Source: Atribacteria bacterium SCGC AAA255-G05 (lineage in GTDB: Bacteria > Atribacterota > Phoenicimicrobiia > Phoenicimicrobiales > Phoenicimicrobiaceae). Taken from it: 15,052 nt of DNA. The stretch lies in contig ASPA01000023.1 of assembly GCA_000405605.1 (NCBI GenBank), forward strand, positions 1 through 15,052. The letters run 5' to 3'. This document shows positions 4,098 through 11,242 of this stretch, piece after piece. The number at the start of each line of letters is the position of its first letter. Within the stretch, counting starts at the first letter, position 1. Both the position numbers and the translations under genes were made by a program. A model generated the notes under the pieces. The model was not told where the DNA came from. It did not search any database and saw only the letters and a list, made by a program, of their open reading frames with translations.

Positions 4098-5453
4098 TTA
4101 TAATTCATGTTTATTCCCTTCTTTGAAAAATACATCTTCTTTATTACGAGGTTTAGTTAATTGTAAATTAACTATTAAACCAAAAAACACAAACAAATCT
4201 TTATGCATATCAAGACCAAAACTAAATTGTCTCTCCACAAAAAGTGAAACACCAATTATTAAAATGACTAAACTCATAATTTTTTCTTGTTTGTTAATTT
4301 CTATAAAATTATCATTTAAAAACTGATATCCCTTTTGACAAATTGTAAATAAAAAGCCAAAAAATATTATTAAACCTAATAGGCCATTTTCAGCTGCAAT
4401 TTCTAAAAAAATATTATGTGGGTATCCCTCTGGAAACCCACCTGTACCTATTCCGAATAAAGGATTATTCTTGAATAGTTGCCAAGCATCAGAATAATGC
4501 TTCAATCTATTATTCACGCTCATATTTTTTGCATTATTCAAGGAAAAACGCTCAATATTAGGAATAATCTTTTCCACTTCAGTAATGATCTGATTAGTTT
4601 TAGGAGTAACCTCGTTTGAAAAAAGGCTTGTATAAATAATATCAAAACAGCTTATCCCCACTAAAATTAAAATCAATGAAATTATTAATATTATTGTAGT
4701 GTTTCTACCTGTTATTTTTGTTTTTAATAGTATCAAAACTCCAAAAATTAATCCAACTATTGCTGAAATTAATGGACCACGCCTGGCAACTAAGAAAATA
4801 CTATACAGCAAAGGAATGATGGCTATTGCACAAAACAACTTACCGTATTTCCCTTCATTAAAAATGTTTTGCGTTATTCCAAATAGAAAAATTACTAATC
4901 CCACCATAAGTAATACACTTACTGGAATTGGATTTGCTTGTAAAAAATACATTCGCCCTCCGGTGTATTTTCCAAAAATTGAAATAATTACTAACAAAAA
5001 ACTAATCCCCAAAGCTGTAATGGATACCGATATTAAAAATAGCTTTATTTGAGTACCCTTTACTAAAAAAATCCTTGCTAATAAATATGGAACAAATACA
5101 ATAGCAATAAATCTAAGTGTTTTAATAATTCCCGCATCTCTATTTAACGAATAAATACACCCTATTGCTAAAACCGCTATAAAAAATAATATAAATTTAT
5201 CAGACGATTCTAATTTAAAATTTAAATTAATAACGTTTTTATCTTTTTTAGTTAATTGTTTTAAAATAAATCCAACTACTGTAACTATTAACAAAATTGC
5301 TGTTAAATTAAAATACCCGAAATTTATCCCCCCTTTTATTACATAAGCATTTATAAATAAAGCAAGGGAAACTTCTGGATATTTTATTAAAAAATATAAA
5401 GCAATTATAACAACAGGAACTAATAAAATTAATGTTTTTGGTTCAAGACTCAT
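4098..5453 (-). CDS. O-antigen ligase/polymerase-like membrane protein (Wzy/WaaL family)
   Basis: This 451-residue protein has about ten or more hydrophobic segments and one long extracytoplasmic loop (about 270-345), the layout of the Wzy_C/WaaL family. The loop contains SVNNRLKHYSDAW and NPLFGIGTGGF and ends in YPHNIFLEIAAENGLLG with H346. This resembles the His-containing motif of ligases and polymerases that use undecaprenyl-diphosphate-linked glycans. An ARRGP motif lies at 223-227. It would either polymerise repeat units or transfer the glycan to an acceptor; sequence alone does not separate the two. Its start overlaps the preceding frame by ATGA, so it is translationally coupled. It is the last gene of the locus, facing the truncated kinase. 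Confidence 0.85.
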   Translation of the reverse strand: MSLEPKTLILLVPVVIIALYFLIKYPEVSLALFINAYVIKGGINFGYFNLTAILLIVTVVGFILKQLTKKDKNVINLNFKLESSDKFILFFIAVLAIGCIYSLNRDAGIIKTLRFIAIVFVPYLLARIFLVKGTQIKLFLISVSITALGISFLLVIISIFGKYTGGRMYFLQANPIPVSVLLMVGLVIFLFGITQNIFNEGKYGKLFCAIAIIPLLYSIFLVARRGPLISAIVGLIFGVLILLKTKITGRNTTIILIISLILILVGISCFDIIYTSLFSNEVTPKTNQIITEVEKIIPNIERFSLNNAKNMSVNNRLKHYSDAWQLFKNNPLFGIGTGGFPEGYPHNIFLEIAAENGLLGLIIFFGFLFTICQKGYQFLNDNFIEINKQEKIMSLVILIIGVSLFVERQFSFGLDMHKDLFVFFGLIVNLQLTKPRNKEDVFFKEGNKHEL

Positions 5454-5763
5454 TTTTTCTTACCATAATTTATTGTTCTCCTTATAAATCCTTTCAAGAT
5501 ATAATCTGTATCTCCCTGTATTATATATTTGTAAAAACGACGAATTGTACAAATAAATTTGCTATACTTTAATATCCATTTATTTAAATCTTTGGAAATA
5601 TAACGCCTCATTATCCCTTGATGTTCTTTACGGCCGATATGGTTTATAGTCGAAGATTTTGCATTTGCATGTATTCTAAAATTAGCTAAAAAATCTCTCA
5701 CATGATATTGCTTATCCACTTTAGGTAATCTACAAAAAAATCATAATCCATGCAAAATTTATA
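5450..5763 (-). pseudogene. Broken family 2 glycosyltransferase, C-terminal remnant with a frameshift
   Basis: Two overlapping frames carry pieces of one GT2 C-terminal region. The upstream piece, ending near 5725, encodes KFCMDYDFFVDYLK, matching the MDYDFFLR-like motif of GT2 enzymes. The downstream piece (to 5450) encodes VDKQYHVRDFLANFRIHANA, the usual following motif, and a basic tail ending in GKKK. They are in different frames, so a small indel near 5715-5725 broke the gene. The N-terminal GT-A domain with its DxD-like motif is missing altogether. The intact GT2 at 6120-7019 shows the expected full arrangement. The last codons still overlap the ligase/polymerase start by 4 nt, so the remnant may persist as a coupling leader. 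Confidence 0.78.
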
Positions 5764-5798
5764 ATTTGGATTTATTCTTCCCAAGTACATATGGAGAA

Positions 5799-5898
5799 GT
5801 GGAACTCCTACGAGCAAGCCTATAGCACCTTTCCACATTTCGAGCCGAGCTCGGCGCCCTTCGGGCGAATTTTACATTCATCCACGGGTAAATCCGTG
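5799..5898. other. GC-rich stack of hairpins; possible IS200/IS605-type end or structured RNA
   Basis: In strongly AT-rich surroundings this 100-bp stretch has four potential hairpins in a row. They are GTGGAA/TTCCAC (5799-5804 with 5831-5836), the perfect palindrome GCCGAGCTCGGC (5844-5855), CGCCCTTCGGGCG (5855-5867) and CACGG-GTAAAT-CCGTG (5883-5898). A hairpin with TAAA in the loop and CCACGG/CCGTG arms resembles the subterminal hairpins of IS200/IS605/IS1341 elements, but no tnpA or tnpB is present. It abuts the end of the broken GT2 gene, as expected if an element end replaced its N-terminal part. The identity is an inference from motif shape. Confidence 0.45.
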
Positions 5899-5944
5899 AT
5901 ATTCTGCCCTTCTGGTTATTAAATATCGTAAAAGCTATTTCTGG

Positions 5945-6115
5945 CTATCGTAATAAATAGGCTAAAGCAATTATGCCTGCAATACCTAATAAAATTATAA
6001 GTGTAAACCTTATAATTGTTTTTATTTTCACTTCACTCTTTATAACTTTAGATAGATTGCTAAAAGCAATAAAAAAACTCTTAAGAACAAAATTAATACT
6101 AGCGTTTTTTATAAT
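5945..6115 (-). other. Short open frame with one membrane segment, probably a gene remnant
   Basis: After the GT2 stop, an open frame of about 56 codons runs to TAG at 5945-5947. It encodes a basic region and one clear transmembrane segment (RFTLIILLGIAGIIALAYLL) ending in Arg. It has no ATG or TTG start at its beginning; an internal GTG near 6037 is possible. It may be the C-terminus of a lost membrane protein of the locus. I do not recognise a family. Confidence 0.3.
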
Positions 6116-6119
6116 TCAT

Positions 6120-7019
6120 TCATTTTTTATAGTGCACCTTTAGTCGTTCAACAGCTTCTCTTAGAACATCCAATTTGTTACTGTAAATTGAAAAGAGGAG
6201 TCTCAATATTCTTGCTATAATGTATTTATAAAAAACTCTGTTCCTGTTCATTTTATATTTATTATAAATATATTTAAACTCATCCTTGTTCCATCTTTGT
6301 TTATTGGGATTACCGCCTTTTGACTGAGAATGATGTCTTATCGCACCGCATAATTCACGATTATGTTTCATCGAAACCTTTTTCAAAATCATCCTGAGAA
6401 AAAAATCATAATCCATAACATAATGCAGATGCTCATCTAATTTACCGATTTCAGCTATTGTACTTCTTTTAAAGAATGCAGATTGATTACACATTGTTGC
6501 ACCCGCATTTTTATATATAAATAAATTAGGACGTATACAGAATTGTCTTTTGAATATTCGATCATATTTATCTATGCGTACTATATTTCCATAGAATACT
6601 TCAATTTTTGGATATTTTTGAGATAATTTGGCAAGATGAAAAAAGATTCCCGGTAAGTATATGTCATCCGAATTTTGCCAACCAATCAATCCATTACTTA
6701 TCTTATCAATACCTTTATTTACTGCGTATGATTGTCCTTTGTCTTTCTCACTTACCCAATAAGCTAAATATTTTTCATACCTTTTAATTATCTCCACACT
6801 TCCATCCGTAGAACCACCATCAATAATTATATATTCAAGATTGGGATAATTTTGATTTAAGACTGAAAGAATGGTTCTTTCTAAAAACTCTGCTTGATTA
6901 TATGAAGGAGTAACTATTGATATTTTGGGATAATTTGGATCTTTATTTATAATAATATTCTCATCAAATAAAGGCTTTGATACAAATTCTTTTATTTCCT
7001 TAAAAGTATATTTTTTCAA
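6120..7019 (-). CDS. Family 2 glycosyltransferase
   Basis: This 299-residue GT-A-fold enzyme carries KISIVTPSYNQAEFLERTI (32-50), LNQNYPNLEYIIIDGGSTDG (54-73), EKDKGQSYAVNKG (91-103) and WQNSDD (114-119), the DxD-like metal/nucleotide-sugar site. A MDYDFFLRM motif near 203 and RHHSQSK near 229 are typical of the acceptor half. It is probably a cytoplasmic, membrane-associated enzyme adding one sugar of the repeat unit. The donor cannot be read from sequence. The start is TTG at 7019, which overlaps the stop of the epimerase-like tail just upstream (TTGA), so translation seems coupled to that tail. An AAGGAG lies about 10 nt before it. Confidence 0.9.
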   Translation of the reverse strand: MKKYTFKEIKEFVSKPLFDENIIINKDPNYPKISIVTPSYNQAEFLERTILSVLNQNYPNLEYIIIDGGSTDGSVEIIKRYEKYLAYWVSEKDKGQSYAVNKGIDKISNGLIGWQNSDDIYLPGIFFHLAKLSQKYPKIEVFYGNIVRIDKYDRIFKRQFCIRPNLFIYKNAGATMCNQSAFFKRSTIAEIGKLDEHLHYVMDYDFFLRMILKKVSMKHNRELCGAIRHHSQSKGGNPNKQRWNKDEFKYIYNKYKMNRNRVFYKYIIARILRLLFSIYSNKLDVLREAVERLKVHYKK

Positions 7020-7078
7020 CTTTTATTCTCCTTATACCACTCAATCGTTCTCTTCAACCCTTTCTCAAAATTCATTTC
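7016..7078 (-). pseudogene. C-terminal tail of a nucleotide-sugar epimerase/dehydratase
   Basis: A minus-strand frame reads MNFEKGLKRTIEWYKENKS and then TGA (7016-7018). FEKGL-(K/R)-xTIEWYKEN is the usual last helix of extended SDR nucleotide-sugar enzymes such as dTDP-glucose 4,6-dehydratase or NAD-dependent epimerases. It is not part of gmd, which ends separately at 7093 with its own stop. Only this tail remains; it lies between gmd and the GT2 gene and its stop overlaps the GT2 start. Confidence 0.65.
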
Positions 7079-7092
7079 TTACTTTTCAATTC

Positions 7093-8061
7093 CTATTTAA
7101 TAAATTCAATCTCATCATCTACAAGTTTATATATTAATTGATCAAAGCTCATATTATATTTCCAATTTAATTTATTTTTTGCTTTTGAATTATCTCCATA
7201 ATTTATCTCCAAATCATTTGGCCTATAAAGACTTTCATCTATTTTAACAAACTTATCAACATTTAAATTTAATTTTTCAAATACTTTTACAACAAATTCC
7301 TCTAAACTATGAACTTCTCCAGAAGATATAATATAATCATCTGGGTTATCTTGTTGCAACATCAACCACATTGCCTCAACATATTTTGGTGCATATCCCC
7401 AATCCCTGCATACTCTAATATTTCCAAGTCTCAGCTCATCTGCTAAACCTAAATTTATTTTAACGGCAGTATTAATAATCTTTTTTGTAACAAAATTTTT
7501 ATTTCTCAATACTGACTCGTGATTAAAACAAATACCACATACTGCAAATAAATTATGAGCTTCTCTGTAGTTTACAGTAATCCAATGTGATGCAGCCTTT
7601 GATATTCCATAAGGACTTACGGGACGTAAAAGAAAATTCTCATTTATAGGTAAACTTTCCTTCTTCACATTACCAAACATCTCACTACTCGAAGCCTGGT
7701 AATATTTTATTTTAGGATTAGTATTTCTTATTGCTTCTAATAATTTTGCCGTACTAACAATATTAAATTCAAGAGTTTCTATCGGGTGACTAAAAGATAA
7801 ACCTACTGAACTTTGCGCAGCTAAATTGTATATTTCATCAATTTCATTTTTTTCTATTATTCTAACTATGTTTGATAGATTTAATAAATCTACCTTTATA
7901 AAATTAATTTTATCATCGATATCCAAATATTTTAAATTTTTCATATTTATTCCTGAATTGTTTCTCACAAGACCTATTATGTTATATCCTTTATTAAGTA
8001 AAAATTTAGCCAAATATGCACCATCTTGACCTGTTATTCCCGTTATCATTGCTGTTTTCAT
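7093..8061 (-). CDS. gmd: GDP-mannose 4,6-dehydratase
   Basis: This 322-residue extended SDR enzyme converts GDP-D-mannose to GDP-4-keto-6-deoxy-D-mannose. It has the NADP-binding GITGQDGAYLAKFLL (8-22), NLAAQSSVGLSF (79-90), YQASSSEMFG (121-130) with the Ser/Glu active-site pair, and SPYGISK with Y151 and K155. NHES (180-183), RDWGYAPKYVEAMW (219-232) and RPNDLEINYGDNSKAKNKL are GMD-specific. Around 184-190 the usual PRRG-like loop reads VLRNKN, a small divergence. The start overlaps the GT4 stop (ATGA). The usual partner, GDP-fucose synthase, is not intact here, although a tail of an fcl-like gene precedes wzx. The next product (fucose, rhamnose or another deoxysugar) is therefore open. Confidence 0.92.
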   Translation of the reverse strand: MKTAMITGITGQDGAYLAKFLLNKGYNIIGLVRNNSGINMKNLKYLDIDDKINFIKVDLLNLSNIVRIIEKNEIDEIYNLAAQSSVGLSFSHPIETLEFNIVSTAKLLEAIRNTNPKIKYYQASSSEMFGNVKKESLPINENFLLRPVSPYGISKAASHWITVNYREAHNLFAVCGICFNHESVLRNKNFVTKKIINTAVKINLGLADELRLGNIRVCRDWGYAPKYVEAMWLMLQQDNPDDYIISSGEVHSLEEFVVKVFEKLNLNVDKFVKIDESLYRPNDLEINYGDNSKAKNKLNWKYNMSFDQLIYKLVDDEIEFIK

Positions 8062-9161
8062 AAAATTTCCTCATATATTTTTTTTGTTTTGTCAGCAGTT
8101 TTTTTCCAAGCAAATTCCTTCTCTCTCTCAATTCCTTTATCTATTAATTGTTTTTTTAATTCATCATTATATATCACTTTTTCTATACTATCTAACATTG
8201 ATAACTTATCTGTTGGGTCAAAATATACAACTGCATCCCCTGCTACTTCTGGCAATGAACTTGTTTTGCTGCATATTACAGGACATCCAGATGCAAAAGA
8301 TTCCAAAATAGGAATACCAAAGCCTTCATAAAGAGATGGAAAAACAAAGGCAATCGCCTTTTGGTATACATAAGCTAAAACATTATCGCTTACAGAATAT
8401 TGGAATATTTTATTTATGATATTTAATTTTTTAAATTTTTCTTTTTCAATTTCTTTAAAATTTCCGCCGCCAACACACACAACTTTTAGTTCATTATTTT
8501 CAACAAGTAACGGGGCTATTGCTTCGATAAATAAATCATAATTTTTGTATCCATCCCTGCTTCCAACAAAAAGAATATATTTTTTTGGTAGGTCAATATT
8601 TATATCAACAGTACTTTTGCTTGGATTAATTGAATTTGCTAGATATATAACTTCTATTTTATTCTCATCTATACTAAAAAATCTTACTATATCTTTTTTG
8701 GTATTTTTAGAAATGGCAATAATCTTTGTAGCTTTTTGCGCTAATAATTTTCTTCTTTTTGAAGTTTTATCTTTTAAAGGAAATATATCAGAATAAATTT
8801 CGTGAGTCATATCATAAATTGTCAAAACAAAAGGTTTTCTACCAATATAATCTAAAAAATATGGATCATAATAAGTTGGATGAAAAATGTCATAATTTCC
8901 TTTAGAAATATATTCTTTGCTAACTTTCTTATTTAAAATATTTAAAAGTCTATATTTCCCTCTAAATGAGTAATTTTCCAAAAAAGCTTTGTAGGATAAA
9001 TTATTTAACTTTTTCAAGTAATAATTATTCGAGTATTTTAATGATAATTCATATTTTACTTCATCATCATTTTTAAAATATTTTATTAATTCAAAAAAGT
9101 ATCTAGAAATGCCCCCATAGATTTGGCTTGTAAAAATTTGATGGTCATACAACACTTTCAT
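8058..9161 (-). CDS. Family 4 glycosyltransferase (mannosyltransferase-like)
   Basis: This 367-residue GT-B enzyme has a YGGISRYFFELIKYF N-terminal loop (15-29) and ATKIIAISKNTKKDI (144-158). The donor-domain start is KKYILFVGSRDGYKN (193-207). The retaining GT4 signature E-x7-E appears as E279 to E287 in PSLYEGFGIPILESFASGCP. The length is normal and the frame intact. The family often transfers mannose or related sugars from GDP-donors, which suits gmd next door; donor identity is inferred. It begins 3 nt after the broken methyltransferase with a GAGAGG ribosome-binding site and overlaps gmd. A decayed relative lies at 9946-10193, also directly downstream of a methyltransferase tail. Confidence 0.92.
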   Translation of the reverse strand: MKVLYDHQIFTSQIYGGISRYFFELIKYFKNDDEVKYELSLKYSNNYYLKKLNNLSYKAFLENYSFRGKYRLLNILNKKVSKEYISKGNYDIFHPTYYDPYFLDYIGRKPFVLTIYDMTHEIYSDIFPLKDKTSKRRKLLAQKATKIIAISKNTKKDIVRFFSIDENKIEVIYLANSINPSKSTVDINIDLPKKYILFVGSRDGYKNYDLFIEAIAPLLVENNELKVVCVGGGNFKEIEKEKFKKLNIINKIFQYSVSDNVLAYVYQKAIAFVFPSLYEGFGIPILESFASGCPVICSKTSSLPEVAGDAVVYFDPTDKLSMLDSIEKVIYNDELKKQLIDKGIEREKEFAWKKTADKTKKIYEEIL

Positions 9162-9164
9162 TAT

Positions 9165-9956
9165 TTACCTCTCGTTTTTCGTTTTAGAAATAAGTAAATT
9201 CATATCCTCCACAGTTAGGCTCTTCATTTTCTTTTTTACATAAAAAAATAACCCAAACCTTTGAAATTTCAACAAAAGGTTAAATAATTTATTACTAATT
9301 TTTTTATTTTTTGTAAGTATATGAATATTTCTCCCATTAGAGCTTATATTCATATTATATTTTTGTGCAATGTATTTTAATGTTTTATAAGAATAAAATG
9401 AAATGTGTTGTCCACTTTCTAAAGCATAATACCACCATTCTTCTGGTTAAGGTATGAGGGATGGCAAAAGTTCTGTAGAAAAAAGAATATTATCAGAAAA
9501 TTTTATCATGTTTTCAAATTCTTGAATTGGTTCGACAAAATGTTCAAAAGATTCAAAGGATGTTATCAATTCATATTTTAAGCTATTACTTTTCGATTCA
9601 AAACCTCGGGCAACTAAATTAGGAGAATAAGGATCGTGCCAATAAAAATCAAAACCCATATCCCTCATTAATCTTGCTAAAAACCCATATCCTCCAGCAA
9701 AGTCAAGAAATTTGCCATATTTATTAAAAAATAAATATAAAATAACCGCTGTTATTTTACTGCTACCAATATTTCTTGCCATTATTCCGGTATCAATAAT
9801 GCTAATAGGATTACTATATGCTTCTTTTAACCAATAAGGTTCTTCTGTTTGTAAAAAACCACAATTATTACAATAATAATATTTTACATCATACTTATTT
9901 AATATCTTTGCAGAAAATATATTTTTAGTTTCATAATTACAAATTTTACATTTCAT
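9165..9956 (-). pseudogene. SAM-dependent methyltransferase gene interrupted by an in-frame TAA
   Basis: The first 169 codons encode four Cys in a zinc-finger-like N-terminus (C3, C6, C29, C32), FLQTEEPYWLKEAYS and a Rossmann SAM-binding motif LDFAGGYG (84-91) followed by a HDPY acidic turn. This is the form common in methyltransferases of exopolysaccharide loci. A TAA at 9447-9449 stops the frame. The same frame then continues PEEWWYYALESGQHISFYSY and onward to the true end, KTKNER, at 9165, giving 263 codons. The family pattern before PEEWWYY is usually IPK or IPQ, so one base change (AAA or CAA to TAA) explains it. The truncated product keeps the SAM site but loses the C-terminal third. 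Read-through or a sequencing error cannot be excluded. Confidence 0.85.
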
Positions 9957-10193
9957 TTTTTCTTTTCCAATATATCACTAGTGCTTTTTTTAATTCATAA
10001 GAAAATTTTTCGATAGAATAGTTATTTATAGTATCATTTGCACACTTCAAATTTCTCTTCTTATTTCGTTTTCACTTAGATTCGCCGCTTTAATTACTGA
10101 TTCTTTAATACTTTTATGAGTAAGCTCTTTTATTTCTTTTCAAAAATCTTTAATTTTTATTCCTGCAATATTTGTAACAATGAAGACTTCTCC
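9946..10193 (-). pseudogene. Decayed C-terminal part of a family 4 glycosyltransferase
   Basis: Minus-strand frames read IKESVIKAANLSENEIRREI and, after a TGA and a frame change, CANDTINNYSIEKFSYELKK and ALVIYWKRK. This resembles the last two helices of GT4 enzymes (loop plus a YSWEKF-like motif). Upstream GEVFIVTNIAGIKIKDF is cut by another TGA. At least two stops and one frameshift make it non-functional. It ends overlapping the start of the methyltransferase at 9956. It is not a simple copy of the GT4 at 8058-9161. Confidence 0.55.
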
Positions 10194-10228
10194 ATATTTC
10201 TCATTTTAGAAATAAGAAAATTCATCTC
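10157..10228 (-). pseudogene. C-terminal scrap of a methyltransferase paralogue
   Basis: A frame overlapping the FkbM stop reads EMNFLISKMRN, matching the end DMNLLISKTKN of the broken methyltransferase at 9165-9956 at both DNA and protein level. It then runs on to TAA at 10157-10159 without further similarity. Together with the N-terminal scrap at 11162-11236, it shows that a second methyltransferase gene once occupied this position. Confidence 0.7.
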
Positions 10229-11145
10229 AAATCCTTAATTTTCATTTTTTTATCTGTTTTTATATTATATACTTCCAGGGCTTCTATTTTTCTTTTTCTA
10301 TCTTCCCCCGAGATATAGGTTAATTTTCCTTTTTCATTTCTTGAATCTCTAATATTACTCATTACGTAACCTTCTTTGACTGTAACTTTTTTAAAAAATT
10401 TAGCAAAATCTTTTCTTATAAAGAAAGCATCATTTCCATCATTATTACAACCAATAAAAATATAGCCCTTTTTATTAGCAAGATAGCATAATGCAGGCAG
10501 AGAAGCTCCAAAATATAAGTTAGAAAAATGTGCTTTCGTTCTATTAAAATTAGGTTCGTAAGGAATTGTTACAGCATCTTTACAGCCAAAAACACTATTA
10601 TATTCACAGATAACTATTCTAGGATTTACCACTTCAATTGCTTCCCAAACCCAATAATCGTTTCCGTCAATATCTATACTTAACAAACTTATATCTCCTT
10701 CAAACCCATTAGAAATAAATATGCTATTTATATTTTCTTTTGTAATAAACTCACAAACAGCCTTTATGTCATGTTTCCAGTAAATATCATCATTTTTAAT
10801 ATAATTGATACTTTTTTCATCAGAATCAATAAGCAATCCATTCCAATTATTATTAATTAAAAGAAGTCTGCTATTTGATTCTTTGTAGTTTTGAACTCCG
10901 AATTCTATGAATATTTTATTTTTTAGAGGAATATTATTTATTAGATATTGTATTATACCGTCTTCGCCAAATTGCGAAAATACTTTAAATTCAACTTCTG
11001 AAAGTTTATCTATATTTTTTTTATTCCGAAGATTTTCTATAAGTATCTTACCGAGTAATATTTTCTCAATATCGATATCTCTTTTTATATCTGATAAAAC
11101 ATATTTTTTAATTTTATTTAACCACTTTTTAAAGATATTTAACAT
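10222..11145 (-). CDS. FkbM-like methyltransferase (putative)
   Basis: This 307-residue protein resembles the FkbM/Methyltransf_21 group. It has VFSQFGEDGII (55-65), a SAM-binding-like strand and loop KIFIEFGVQNYKESN (77-91), NGLLIDSDE (102-110) with an acidic residue after the second strand, and DISLLSIDIDGNDYWVWEAI (151-170), the group's characteristic motif. It likely O-methylates a sugar of the glycan, but the substrate is unknown. Many relatives are annotated only as hypothetical. The start has AGGAGA upstream. The gene sits exactly between the N- and C-terminal scraps of another methyltransferase, so it appears to have replaced that gene's middle. Confidence 0.72.
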   Translation of the reverse strand: MLNIFKKWLNKIKKYVLSDIKRDIDIEKILLGKILIENLRNKKNIDKLSEVEFKVFSQFGEDGIIQYLINNIPLKNKIFIEFGVQNYKESNSRLLLINNNWNGLLIDSDEKSINYIKNDDIYWKHDIKAVCEFITKENINSIFISNGFEGDISLLSIDIDGNDYWVWEAIEVVNPRIVICEYNSVFGCKDAVTIPYEPNFNRTKAHFSNLYFGASLPALCYLANKKGYIFIGCNNDGNDAFFIRKDFAKFFKKVTVKEGYVMSNIRDSRNEKGKLTYISGEDRKRKIEALEVYNIKTDKKMKIKDLR

Positions 11146-11161
11146 ATATTCTCCTGTTAAG

Positions 11162-11236
11162 TTATTTTATATGTTTATTCAATATTTTTGCTGTAAATAT
11201 ATTTTGAGTTTTATGATTACAAATTTTACATTTCAT
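11162..11236 (-). pseudogene. N-terminal scrap of a methyltransferase paralogue
   Basis: The frame reads MKCKICNHKTQNIFTAKILN then KHIK and TAA (11162-11164). The first ~21 residues match the start of the methyltransferase at 9956 (MKCKICNYETKNIFSAKILN) with few changes. Similarity then stops, and FkbM begins 16 nt later. It overlaps wzx slightly (wzx ends at 11243). Confidence 0.85.
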
Positions 11237-11242
11237 TTTTTA

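Noticed and set aside
4123..5052. Plus-strand open frames opposite the ligase/polymerase gene
   Set aside because: They are low-complexity Lys/Ile/Asn-rich shadows of a well-supported membrane protein and lack ribosome-binding sites.
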